Shown in pieces: positions 56,145-63,825 of a stretch of DNA of 64,000 nucleotides. Source of the stretch: Sphingopyxis italica. GTDB taxonomy: Bacteria; Pseudomonadota; Alphaproteobacteria; Sphingomonadales; Sphingomonadaceae. The notes beneath the pieces were generated by a model. That model ran no database searches and was not told the origin of the DNA. It worked only from the letters and a program-made list of their open reading frames with translations. The translations under genes were made by a program, and so were the position numbers. The first letter of the stretch is position 1; the number at the start of each line of letters is the position of its first letter. The DNA is taken from contig NZ_JAATIT010000002.1 of the NCBI RefSeq assembly GCF_011926545.1, forward strand, positions 372,001 to 436,000, in the 5' to 3' direction.

Positions 56145-56716
56145 CAATCCATATGCTTCAGGCCGACGCGCAGATAATCCCAGCCGGTGATCAGCGTCAG
56201 CACCGCGGCCCCCCACAGCGACACGAGCCCGACCGTCTTGATCCACGCCATCGCGGGCAAGGCGCCTGCCAGGATCAGCGCACCGAATGCGACAAGCTGA
56301 AACGTCGTCTTCCATTTGGCGAGCTGCGTCACCGGCATCGACACCTGCAGCGTCGCGAGGAATTCGCGCAACCCCGACACGATGATCTCGCGCAGCAGGA
56401 TCATCAGTGCCGCGATGACGTGATATCCAGTGATGTCGCGCGTGAAGACGAGCAGCAGAATCACCGCGGCGATCATGATCTTGTCGGCGATCGGGTCGAG
56501 GAAGGCGCCGAGCCGCGATACGATCCCGCGCGACCGTGCAACATAGCCGTCAAAATAGTCGGTAATGCCCATCAGGCAGTAAAGGCCGAACGCCAGCGCA
56601 TAGTCGATCGGCTTGGGCTGGTGCGATCCCTCGATCACCCCCGGCCACAGGAGGAAAAGCAGGATGGGAACCGCGAGGATCCGCGAAAGGGTCAGGATAT
56701 TGGGAAGACTCAGCAT
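56144..56716 (-). CDS. pgsA: CDP-diacylglycerol-glycerol-3-phosphate 3-phosphatidyltransferase
   Basis: A 190-residue membrane enzyme with the CDP-alcohol phosphotransferase signature DGYVARSRGIVSRLGAFLDP (DGxxAR-x8-GxxxDxxxD, about 44-66) and four to five hydrophobic helices. It makes phosphatidylglycerol phosphate, the committed step to phosphatidylglycerol and cardiolipin. The MLSLPNILTLSRI start is standard. It leads moaD and moaE in one overlapping unit; this pairing is common in alphaproteobacteria but has no obvious biochemical link. Confidence 0.95.
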   Translation of the reverse strand: MLSLPNILTLSRILAVPILLFLLWPGVIEGSHQPKPIDYALAFGLYCLMGITDYFDGYVARSRGIVSRLGAFLDPIADKIMIAAVILLLVFTRDITGYHVIAALMILLREIIVSGLREFLATLQVSMPVTQLAKWKTTFQLVAFGALILAGALPAMAWIKTVGLVSLWGAAVLTLITGWDYLRVGLKHMD

Positions 56717-56823
56717 GACCCCTGATCGCCTGAATGTTGGAGAAAATCGGCTTTGACCCCGCTTCCCCTACCCGATAAGCCCCCCGGGCGACAACCAAGG
56801 ATGCTCAAAAGAATGGATCACGC

Positions 56824-58119
56824 ATGACCGGCTCTTTCGCGTTGCTGAGGCATCGCCGGTTCCTGCCGCTCTTCGTCACCCAGCTCCTCGGCGCGTTCAA
56901 CGACAATCTGTTCAAGAATGCGATGGTGCTGTTCGTCGTTTATGGCGTGTTCAACAGCGAAGAGCAGGAAACCCTGTTCAGCGCGGTCGCGACCGGCTTG
57001 TTCATCCTGCCCTTCTTTCTCCTCTCGGCGCTGGCGGGCCAGCTTGCGGATACGCGCGACAAGGCGCGGATCATCCGCATCGTCAAATTCTGCGAGATTC
57101 TCATCATGCTCGTCGGCGGGATCGGGCTCGTCCTCGCGTGGATGGGCTTCGCGGTGCATCTGATCGCGATCCCGCTGATGATGCTCGCGCTCTTCGCGAT
57201 GGGCATCCACTCGACCTTCTTCGGCCCGATCAAATATGCGATCCTGCCGCAGCACCTCGAAAGCGACGAAGTGCTCGCGGGCACCGGGCTCGTCGAGGCG
57301 GGAACCTATATCGCGATCCTCGCGGGCACGATCCTCGCCGGCGTGATCGACGTCGAATGGGCGGCGCTCGGCGTCGTCCTCGTCGCCGGGCTCGGCTATT
57401 GGACCGGGCGCAAAGTGCCCCCCGCCCCGCCCGAGCATGAGGAAACGGGGATCGACTGGCACATCATCCGCTCGTCAGTCGCGCTTGTCCGCGGCACGAT
57501 GCACATCCCGCGCCTCTATCTCGCGATCCTCTCGATCAGCTTCTTCTGGACGATCGGCGCGGTGCTCTTCATCCAGTTCCCGCCGCTGGTGAAGAACATC
57601 CTGCACGCCGACAAAAGCGTCGCCAGCCTCTTCCTCGCGATCTTCTCGGTCGGCATCGCGATCGGGTCGGTCGCGGTGAACCGCCTGCTCAAGGGCCAGG
57701 TCTCGGCACGCTACAGCCCCGCGAGTGTCATCGTCATGGGCGCATTCGTCGTCGCCTTCTATTGGGTATGCCGCAACTGGGGCGCCGAACCGGCGGGCAC
57801 GCTCTATGACATCGGCGGCTTCCTCGGCCATCCATCGGTCATCCCGTTGCTGCTCAGCCTGCTCGGCATCGCGATCAGCGGCGGCATGTTCGTCGTGCCG
57901 CTTTATGCTTTCCTCACGACCACCGTGCCCAAGGACCAGACCGCGCGCACCGTCGCCGCGAACAATATCGTCAATTCGGGCGCGATGGTCGCAGGCTCGC
58001 TGCTCGCGATGGGGTTGGGCTTCGCCGGCGTCGGCGTGGTCGACCAGCTGCTGATGAGCGCCGCGATGTGCCTCATCTCCGCCTGGCTGGCGGTCAAGCT
58101 GCACCGAGCTTGCGATTAG
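56824..58119 (+). CDS. LplT-like MFS transporter
   Basis: A 431-residue membrane protein with about twelve helices. The start FALLRHRRFLPLFVTQLLGA with FNDNLFKNAMVLF, and then FFGPIKYAILPQHL, are signatures of the lysophospholipid transporter LplT and related Aas-fused permeases. It probably flips lysophospholipids, or related lipids, at the inner membrane. No acyltransferase domain is fused here. The C-terminal half has VPKDQTARTVAANNIVNSGA, also typical. It is divergent from pgsA, so two phospholipid genes share a promoter region. Confidence 0.85.
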   Translation: MTGSFALLRHRRFLPLFVTQLLGAFNDNLFKNAMVLFVVYGVFNSEEQETLFSAVATGLFILPFFLLSALAGQLADTRDKARIIRIVKFCEILIMLVGGIGLVLAWMGFAVHLIAIPLMMLALFAMGIHSTFFGPIKYAILPQHLESDEVLAGTGLVEAGTYIAILAGTILAGVIDVEWAALGVVLVAGLGYWTGRKVPPAPPEHEETGIDWHIIRSSVALVRGTMHIPRLYLAILSISFFWTIGAVLFIQFPPLVKNILHADKSVASLFLAIFSVGIAIGSVAVNRLLKGQVSARYSPASVIVMGAFVVAFYWVCRNWGAEPAGTLYDIGGFLGHPSVIPLLLSLLGIAISGGMFVVPLYAFLTTTVPKDQTARTVAANNIVNSGAMVAGSLLAMGLGFAGVGVVDQLLMSAAMCLISAWLAVKLHRACD

Positions 58120-58143
58120 GACGGTTTCCCGACTCGTTGCCCC

Positions 58144-58368
58144 TCAGATCAAAAACATCATCGCCGCGGTGAAGAATATCGCGAAGCTTTGCAGAAACAG
58201 CCGGAAATCATTGTTCGACCAGATCGTCACCGGCTCGCGGTGTGCCGCAAGCGCGGTGCGCAGCTCGCCTTCCCAGTCCGCCGGCGCATTCAACCGGGCG
58301 ATCGCCAGCTGCCGTGCGCCATGCGCGCGGACGCGCTCGCGAATGTCGATATGATCGTCCGAGTCCAT
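58144..58368 (-). CDS. Small C-tail membrane protein, unknown function
   Basis: A 74-residue protein with a charged N-terminal half (MDSDDHIDIRERVRAHGARQ) and a single C-terminal hydrophobic helix (about 56-74, FLQSFAIFFTAAMMFLI). The topology suggests an inner-membrane protein with the N-terminus in the cytoplasm. I recognise no family. It lies between the MFS gene and RNase T2, with its own 94-nt upstream gap. Coding bias is good, so I accept it as a gene. Confidence 0.65.
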   Translation of the reverse strand: MDSDDHIDIRERVRAHGARQLAIARLNAPADWEGELRTALAAHREPVTIWSNNDFRLFLQSFAIFFTAAMMFLI

Positions 58369-58462
58369 GCGCCCGAGGCTAGGGCGATGTTAACCGGTCG
58401 ATAAGGTTAAAAGAGTGTTAACGGCCGGCTGTCCCGCGCCGGGACGCTTTTCGGCCTCCGGC

Positions 58463-59179
58463 TTAACCAGGCGGCATCGGCCGGATACCAAGCCGACGGC
58501 CGTCCTTCGCCCCCGCCTGAAACGACTTGCACCGCGCCGGCTTCATTCGCGGGCCCAGGCAAAAGCGCACTTCGTCGAGCCAGCCCTTGCGGTCGACCGA
58601 CACCGCGATCATCGGCGCTGTTACTCCGCGATTGGCGCCGGCAAAGGCGCGGCGGATGCTCCCCGCGGTTTGCGGCTTCGCGGCGAGCGCCTTCATATCG
58701 GGAAACCGCACCGCGCCGAACAATATCTCGGCCGAACGGAAATAGGCGGCCGGATGCGGACTCATGCACGTCCCGTGCTTCGCCCATTCGTGCTGGAGCA
58801 ATTGCGCCGAGGGCGTCATGCACAGATGCTTTTTCAGCACCGGTTGCGGGACGATCTTGGCCGGACGGCACCATTGCGGATAGCCGGGGCTATCGGTCTC
58901 GGGCCACAACCCGTGGAGTACCCAGCCGAAACGACCGCTCTCGCCCGAACATTGAAAGCGGTCGCGCACGCCTTTCGGATTGCGGACATCGGCGCAATGC
59001 TGCGGCGACCAGCTCATGGCCAGCAGATAGCCGGTTATGGCGGGTCTTCGCACCGGCTCGCCGCGCTTCGGCTTTTCAAGGCGCGGGACGGGGATGCGGT
59101 CGGGCGGTGAACAGGACAGTGCCTGCGCCTGCGCCGCAACCGGCATCAGCGCCAGCGCGGCGGCGCTAAGCCAGCGCAA
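58463..59179 (-). CDS. Secreted ribonuclease T2 family protein
   Basis: A 238-residue exported nuclease. The signal peptide ends near AQAQALSC (about residue 19). FGWVLHGLWPETD (about 84) is the first active-site block (CAS I) and HEWAKHGTCMSPH (about 130) the second (CAS II), both with their histidines, and several cysteines are placed for disulfides. It cleaves RNA without base specificity, in the periplasm or outside. Its start codon lies 14 bases inside the end of nadC, so it is translated from the nadC message. Confidence 0.93.
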   Translation of the reverse strand: MRWLSAAALALMPVAAQAQALSCSPPDRIPVPRLEKPKRGEPVRRPAITGYLLAMSWSPQHCADVRNPKGVRDRFQCSGESGRFGWVLHGLWPETDSPGYPQWCRPAKIVPQPVLKKHLCMTPSAQLLQHEWAKHGTCMSPHPAAYFRSAEILFGAVRFPDMKALAAKPQTAGSIRRAFAGANRGVTAPMIAVSVDRKGWLDEVRFCLGPRMKPARCKSFQAGAKDGRRLGIRPMPPG

Positions 59180-60014
59180 AGTCGAGCCCGATGTCCGCCG
59201 CCGGCGCCGACTGGGTCAGCCGCCCGACCGAAACATAGGTCACCCCGGTCGCGCCGATGTCGCCGACCGTGTCGAGCCGCACGCCGCCCGACGCCTCGGT
59301 CGGCACCTTGCCGCCGACGAGAGCGACCGACTGGCGGAGTTCGTCGAGCCCCATATTGTCGAGCAACAGGTGCGTCGCCCCGGCGCTCAGCGCGGGCCCG
59401 ACCTGTTCGACGCGGTCGACCTCGACGATGATGCTCGCAATTCCCGCGTCGACCGCGCGGCGCACCGCTTCCTCGACCGATCCCGCGACCGCGACATGAT
59501 TGTCCTTGATCATCGCCGCGTCCCACAGCCCCATGCGGTGGTTCTTTGCGCCACCCATCCGCGTCGCATATTTTTCGAGCACGCGAAGTCCCGGGATCGT
59601 CTTGCGCGTGTCGAGCAGGGTCGCGCCGGTGCCCGCGAGCGCATCGACATATTGGCGCGTCATCGTCGCGATACCCGACAGATGCTGCACGGTGTTCAGC
59701 GCCGACCGTTCGGCGGTCAGCATCGCGCGCGCATTGCCCGACAGGCGCATCAGGTCGCTTGCCGCGGCGACTTCGGCGCCCTCCTCGACCAAAATCTCGA
59801 TCTCCATGCCGGGTTCGAGCGCGCGAAAGAATCGCTCGGCGATCGGCAGCCCTGCCACAATGATAGCATCGCGGCTGTCCATCACGCCGCCAAAGCGTGC
59901 ATCGGCAGGAATCGTCGCCATCGAGGTGATGTCGCCCCCCGCCCCCATATCCTCGGCCAAAGTGGCGCGAACGAAGGCATCGAGGTCGAAATCGGGGAGC
60001 GTGAATTGGGACAT
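59166..60014 (-). CDS. nadC: Nicotinate-nucleotide pyrophosphorylase (carboxylating)
   Basis: A 282-residue quinolinate phosphoribosyltransferase. AEDMGAGGDITSMATIP near the N-terminus, LDTRKTIPGLRVLEKYA (about 130) and NHRMGLWDAAMIKDNHV (about 154) hold the substrate Arg/Lys residues, and EASGGVRLDTVGDIGATGV near the end is the PRPP/phosphate site. It makes nicotinate mononucleotide in NAD synthesis. The ATG at 60014, giving MSQFTLPDFDLD, is preferred to one ten codons upstream. A palindromic operator-like site is 37 bases upstream (60051). Confidence 0.95.
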   Translation of the reverse strand: MSQFTLPDFDLDAFVRATLAEDMGAGGDITSMATIPADARFGGVMDSRDAIIVAGLPIAERFFRALEPGMEIEILVEEGAEVAAASDLMRLSGNARAMLTAERSALNTVQHLSGIATMTRQYVDALAGTGATLLDTRKTIPGLRVLEKYATRMGGAKNHRMGLWDAAMIKDNHVAVAGSVEEAVRRAVDAGIASIIVEVDRVEQVGPALSAGATHLLLDNMGLDELRQSVALVGGKVPTEASGGVRLDTVGDIGATGVTYVSVGRLTQSAPAADIGLDFALA

Positions 60015-60050
60015 GTTCCCCGCGATAATCCGTCCGCCCAGCAAATCAAC

Positions 60051-60066
60051 TTGACGTTTACGTCAA
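60051..60066. promoter_or_regulatory. 16-bp operator-like inverted repeat
   Basis: TTGACG-TTTA-CGTCAA has perfect 6-bp arms. It resembles the ACGT-centred sites of MerR-type regulators of branched-chain and fatty-acid catabolism (LiuR-like) in proteobacteria. It lies between the divergent nadC and nitronate monooxygenase genes, 37 bases from the nadC start and about 170 from the other, so either or both could be controlled. Confidence 0.55.
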
Positions 60067-60110
60067 CTGGCGCTGACATGAGCAAGAACAGGTTGGATGC
60101 CTCCCTCTCC

Positions 60111-60200
60111 CGTTCGTGCTGAGCTTGTCGAAGCACCGCCCTTCTCTTCTTCCGACCTCGAAAGAAGAACGGCCCTTCGACAAGCTCAGAGCGAACGGCT
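60111..60200. repeat. Intergenic palindrome, family 2, fourth copy
   Basis: CGTTCGTGCTGAGCTTGTCG is mirrored by CTTCGACAAGCTCAGAGCGA and ACGG at the right end, with a CTTCTTCC/GAAAGAAG inner stem. Unlike the other copies of this family it lies between divergent genes, just upstream of the nitronate monooxygenase, where it would be in the 5' leader of that message. Confidence 0.85.
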
Positions 60201-60236
60201 TTTGGAAGGCGTCAAAAAAGAACGGAGAGGCCCCCT

Positions 60237-61373
60237 ATGCAGTCCCCTATTTGCTCGATGCTCGGCATCGAATTTCCCCTGCTCGCCTTCTCGCACTGCC
60301 GCGACGTCGTCGTCGCCGTGTCAAAGGCGGGCGGCATGGGCGTCTTCGGCGCCGCCGCGCTGCCGCCCGAACGGCTCGAAGAGGAGCTCGCGTGGATCGA
60401 CGACCATATCGGCGGCCGCCCCTATGGCGTCGACCTGATCGTCCCCAACAGTTTCGCCGGCAAGGGCGACGCGCCCTCGCCGGGCGCCGCGAGGGTGCCA
60501 GAAACGCACCTGCAATTCGCCGCCGACCTGCTCGGCAAGTTCGATGTCGATGCCGCGGGTCTCGAAGCCGCGATGGAGACGCGCCAGAGCTTCGGCGACA
60601 ATATGCACGCGGACGGCGCGGCGAAACTGCTCGAAGTCGCCTTTCGCCACCCGATCAAGCTGATCGCCAACGCGCTCGGTGTCCCGCCGCGGCTGATGCT
60701 CGAACTCGGCAAGCGTCATAACGTCCCCGTCGCCGCGCTCGTCGGCACGCGCGACCATGCGCTGGCGCAGGTCCGCGCGGGCGTCGACATCCTCGTTGTC
60801 GCGGGCGGCGAAGCCGGCGGCCATTGCGGCGAGGTCGCGACGATGGTGCTGGTGCCCGAGGTCGCCGCAGCGGTCGAGGCGATCGGCGCGAACACGCCGA
60901 TCCTCGCGGCCGGCGGCATCGTCACGGGACGCCAGATGGCCGCCGCGATGACGATGGGCGCGCATGGCGCCTGGTGCGGATCGGTGTGGCTGACCACCGC
61001 CGAGGCCGAAACCAACCCGGTCGTGAAGGAAAAGATGCTCGCAGCCTCCGCCCGCGACACGGTGCGGTCGAAGAGCCGTACCGGCAAACCGTCGCGCCAG
61101 CTCCGCTCGCCATGGACCGACGCTTGGGAGGCCGAAGGCGCGCCGAAGCCGCTCCCCATGCCGCTCCAGTCGCTGGTCAGCGAACCCGCGCTGCGCAAGG
61201 TCGATAAATTGTCCGAAGGCGGCCACGAAGGCGCGAAGGCGCTCGCGACCTATTGGGTCGGTCAGGGCGTCGGCCTGATGAACGAGGCGATGGGCGCCGG
61301 GCAAGTCGTGCAGCAATTCAAGGAAGACTGGGTCGCGGCCTGCGAGCGACTCAACGGCTTTATCGACGAGTAG
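60237..61373 (+). CDS. Nitronate monooxygenase-family flavoprotein
   Basis: A 378-residue FMN TIM-barrel enzyme. FPLLAFSHCRDVVVAVSKAG is the N-terminal FMN region, and VAGGEAGGHCGEVATMVLVP (about 185) is the conserved loop around the active-site His. ILAAGGIVTGRQMAAAMTMG (about 222) binds the phosphate of FMN. The family includes nitronate monooxygenases and related enoyl reductase-like proteins, so the natural substrate could be an acyl or nitro compound. The start with AGAGGCC upstream is reasonable. A family 2 repeat and the 60051 site lie upstream; a terminator is shared with the convergent cyclophilin. Confidence 0.88.
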   Translation: MQSPICSMLGIEFPLLAFSHCRDVVVAVSKAGGMGVFGAAALPPERLEEELAWIDDHIGGRPYGVDLIVPNSFAGKGDAPSPGAARVPETHLQFAADLLGKFDVDAAGLEAAMETRQSFGDNMHADGAAKLLEVAFRHPIKLIANALGVPPRLMLELGKRHNVPVAALVGTRDHALAQVRAGVDILVVAGGEAGGHCGEVATMVLVPEVAAAVEAIGANTPILAAGGIVTGRQMAAAMTMGAHGAWCGSVWLTTAEAETNPVVKEKMLAASARDTVRSKSRTGKPSRQLRSPWTDAWEAEGAPKPLPMPLQSLVSEPALRKVDKLSEGGHEGAKALATYWVGQGVGLMNEAMGAGQVVQQFKEDWVAACERLNGFIDE

Positions 61374-61375
61374 GC

Positions 61376-61401
61376 AAAAAAGTCCCCGCCGAAGCGGGGA
61401 C
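61376..61401 (-). terminator. Intrinsic terminator of the cyclophilin gene
   Basis: On the minus strand GTCCCCGC-TTCG-GCGGGGAC forms an 8-bp stem with a UUCG tetraloop, immediately followed by six T (the A-run at 61376-61381). It lies eight bases after the cyclophilin stop. On the plus strand no T-tract follows, so it serves the minus strand mainly. Confidence 0.92.
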
Positions 61402-61408
61402 CTTGAAA

Positions 61409-61855
61409 TCAGCTGATGGTCGCCTTGACAATCTTGCCGGGCTCGCGCGGCGGCTCGCCCTTGGGCAGCGCGTCGACATTTTCCATGCCTTCGATCACTT
61501 CGCCCCAGGCCGTATACTGGTTGTCGAGGAAGCGCGCGTCGTCGAAGCAGATGAAGAACTGGCTGTTCGCGCTGTTCGGGTTCTGCGCCCGCGCCATCGA
61601 GCACACACCACGGACGTGCGGTTCGCTGTTGAATTCCTGCGGCAGGTCTGGAAGCTGGCTACCGCCCATGCCGGTGCCCGTCGGATCGCCGCCCTGCGCC
61701 ATGAAGCCGGGAATCACGCGGTGAAACACGACGCCGTCGTAAAAGCCTTCCTTGGCGAGCGACGAGATGCGCTCGACGTGCAGCGGGGCGAGATCGGGAC
61801 GCAGGCGGATGACGACGTCGCCGGTCGACAGCGAAAGCGTGAGGGTTTCGGACAT
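61409..61855 (-). CDS. Cyclophilin-type peptidyl-prolyl cis-trans isomerase
   Basis: A 148-residue cytoplasmic cyclophilin. VVFHRVIPGFMAQGGDPTGT (about 43) holds the catalytic Arg, QFFICFDDARFLDNQYTAWG (about 98) the hydrophobic pocket and the Trp. MARAQNPNSANSQF is also characteristic. It catalyses proline isomerisation in protein folding. The start MSETLTLSLSTGD is at 61855; a strong terminator follows the gene. It is divergent from mgtE with a gap of about 130 bases. Confidence 0.94.
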   Translation of the reverse strand: MSETLTLSLSTGDVVIRLRPDLAPLHVERISSLAKEGFYDGVVFHRVIPGFMAQGGDPTGTGMGGSQLPDLPQEFNSEPHVRGVCSMARAQNPNSANSQFFICFDDARFLDNQYTAWGEVIEGMENVDALPKGEPPREPGKIVKATIS

Positions 61856-61984
61856 ATTGTTACTCCTATGGTCGGATTTGGCGGTGCCATAGCGGGGCGC
61901 GGCTCCCAAGGCACGTTCAAATTGTCGAAAAGCTCTCTGCGCGGCGTTGCCATCGGCTGGCGGCGGCACTAGGGGGAAGCTCGG

Positions 61985-63460
61985 ATGCCGCAAGAGAACA
62001 GGGAGGACCGCGCGATGGACAAACGCGAAGATTCCCTGCCGCCCGATGATGCGGCGATCGCCGAAGACCGCGAAACCGCCATCCGCGAACCCGAAACCGA
62101 ACTCGACGAGGACGACCGGCTGAAGCCCGAATTCGTCCGCGACGTGATCGAACTTGCCGAGGCCGGCGAAGGCGAGGCGGCGCGCGAGCGCGTCGGCCGC
62201 CTCCACCCCGCCGACATCGCCGACCTGTTCGAACTCGCCCGCACCGACGAGCGGCCGATGCTCGCCGCGGTGCTCGGCGACATGCTCTCCGCCGACGTGC
62301 TTTCGGAAATGAACGATTATGTTCGCGAGGAGCTGATCGACCTCCTCGCGCCCGAGCAGGTGGCGGAGATCGCGTCCGAACTCGATACCGACGATGCCGT
62401 CGCGATCATCGAGGACATGGAAGCGGACGAGCAGCAGGCCGTCCTGCAGGCGATGGAGCCCGAGGATCGCGCCGCGATCGAGGACGCGCTTTCCTTCCCC
62501 GAGGAATCGGCGGGCCGTCTGATGCAGCGCGACCTGGTCGCGGTGCCCGAACATGTCACGGTCGGCGACGTCATCGACCGGCTGCGCGAAGATACCGAAC
62601 TCACCAGCGATTTCTGGGAAATCTTCGTCGTCGATCCGATGCACAAACCGGTCGGCACCTGCCAGCTCAGCTGGATTCTCCGCACTCCGCGCGACATCGC
62701 GATCGGCGACCTGATGAAGCGCGAACAAACGCTGATCCCGGTCGACATGGACCAGGAAGAGGTCGCGCTGCGCTTCCAGAAATATGCGCTGATCTCCGCC
62801 GCCGTCGTCGACAAGGGCGGACGGCTGGTCGGCATGATCACGGTCGACGACATCGTCCACATCATTCAGGAAGAGGCCGGCGAGGATATCCTCCGCCTGT
62901 CGGGCGCCGGCGACGGCGACATCAACGAGCCGATCCGCGAGACTTACAGCGCGCGCGTGCGCTGGCTGATCGCCAACCTCGGCACCGCGCTCGTCGCCTC
63001 GACGATCGTCGGCCTGTTCGGCGGCGCGATCGAGCATATGGTCGCCCTCGCCGCACTGATGCCGATCGTCGCGGGGGTCGGCGGCAACGCGGGGACGCAG
63101 ACGCTGGCGGTGACGGTGCGCGCGCTCGCGATGAACCAGCTCACCGATTCGAACAGCTGGCGCGCGATCTGGCGCGAGATGAAGATCGCGCTGCTCAACG
63201 GCGGGACGATCGCGCTGATCGCGGGAACGGCGACCGCGCTTTGGTTCGCGAACCCGATGCTCGGCGGGGTCATCGCCGCGGCGATGATCGTGAACATCTT
63301 TGTCGCCGGGGTCGCGGGGGTCGCGATCCCGCTGCTCCTCGACCGGCTCGATCAGGATCCCGCGGTCGCAAGCTCGATATTCGTCACAATGACGACCGAT
63401 TCCATGGGTTTTCTAGCCTTCTTGGGCCTCGCAGTGCTCAGCGGGCTCACCACGCTCTGA
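61985..63460 (+). CDS. mgtE: Magnesium transporter MgtE
   Basis: A 491-residue transporter with an acidic N-domain (about 55-160), two CBS domains (about 175-300), a plug helix and five membrane helices (about 325-490). RLMQRDLVAVPEHVTVGDVI starts the CBS pair, RLSGAGDGDINEPI the plug, and PIVAGVGGNAGTQTLAVTVR the pore helix with the Mg-selective Gly/Asn/Ala run. It is gated by cytoplasmic magnesium. The first ATG (61985, after GGGGAAG) is taken as start; an ATG at 62015 with GGGAGG is an alternative. A GC-rich hairpin follows at 63606. Confidence 0.94.
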   Translation: MPQENREDRAMDKREDSLPPDDAAIAEDRETAIREPETELDEDDRLKPEFVRDVIELAEAGEGEAARERVGRLHPADIADLFELARTDERPMLAAVLGDMLSADVLSEMNDYVREELIDLLAPEQVAEIASELDTDDAVAIIEDMEADEQQAVLQAMEPEDRAAIEDALSFPEESAGRLMQRDLVAVPEHVTVGDVIDRLREDTELTSDFWEIFVVDPMHKPVGTCQLSWILRTPRDIAIGDLMKREQTLIPVDMDQEEVALRFQKYALISAAVVDKGGRLVGMITVDDIVHIIQEEAGEDILRLSGAGDGDINEPIRETYSARVRWLIANLGTALVASTIVGLFGGAIEHMVALAALMPIVAGVGGNAGTQTLAVTVRALAMNQLTDSNSWRAIWREMKIALLNGGTIALIAGTATALWFANPMLGGVIAAAMIVNIFVAGVAGVAIPLLLDRLDQDPAVASSIFVTMTTDSMGFLAFLGLAVLSGLTTL

Positions 63461-63605
63461 CCGCAAGTCGCTGGAATCCAAGCGATTCAAAAGCGACGAA
63501 AAAAATTTCATGCCTGCGATTTTTTTTGGGAACTTATCCGCCGTATCGGTCGTTTCCCATTCGAGCAGCGGTCATCGCCCCCCCGCAGCGCTGCTCAGCA
63601 ACATT

Positions 63606-63654
63606 GGCCCGGCCCGCATTCCCTCCCCCCCCTCGAAGCGTGCCGGGCCATTTT
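63606..63654 (+). terminator. Possible terminator after mgtE / leader hairpin of entericidin
   Basis: GGCCCGGC (63606-63613) pairs with GCCGGGCC (63642-63649) around a 28-base loop, followed by ATTTT. The loop is long and C-rich, so efficiency is uncertain. It lies 145 bases after the mgtE stop and 27 bases before the entericidin start. Confidence 0.5.
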
Positions 63655-63680
63655 GCACCACTCCTGAGAGGTTACAAAAT

Positions 63681-63809
63681 ATGACGAGCTTCCGTGCAAT
63701 CCTTCTCGCCTTGTTGGCAAGCGTTCTGGTCACTGGTTGCAACACGGTAAAGGGCGCTGGCCGCGACATCGAGTCGGTCGGCGAAGCTGGCAGCGACGCC
63801 ATCGACTGA
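63681..63809 (+). CDS. Entericidin A/B-family lipoprotein
   Basis: A 42-residue lipoprotein: MTSFRAILLALLASVLVTGC is a signal peptide with lipobox VTGC, and the mature NTVKGAGRDIESVGEAGSDA matches the short entericidin helix. Entericidins act as an envelope toxin/antidote pair in enterobacteria; a single family member of unknown role is common in alphaproteobacteria. GAGAGG precedes the ATG at good spacing. The gene is too short to be found by length alone and is accepted on its lipobox and family match. Confidence 0.9.
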   Translation: MTSFRAILLALLASVLVTGCNTVKGAGRDIESVGEAGSDAID

Positions 63810-63825
63810 TCTTGAGTAACTTACC

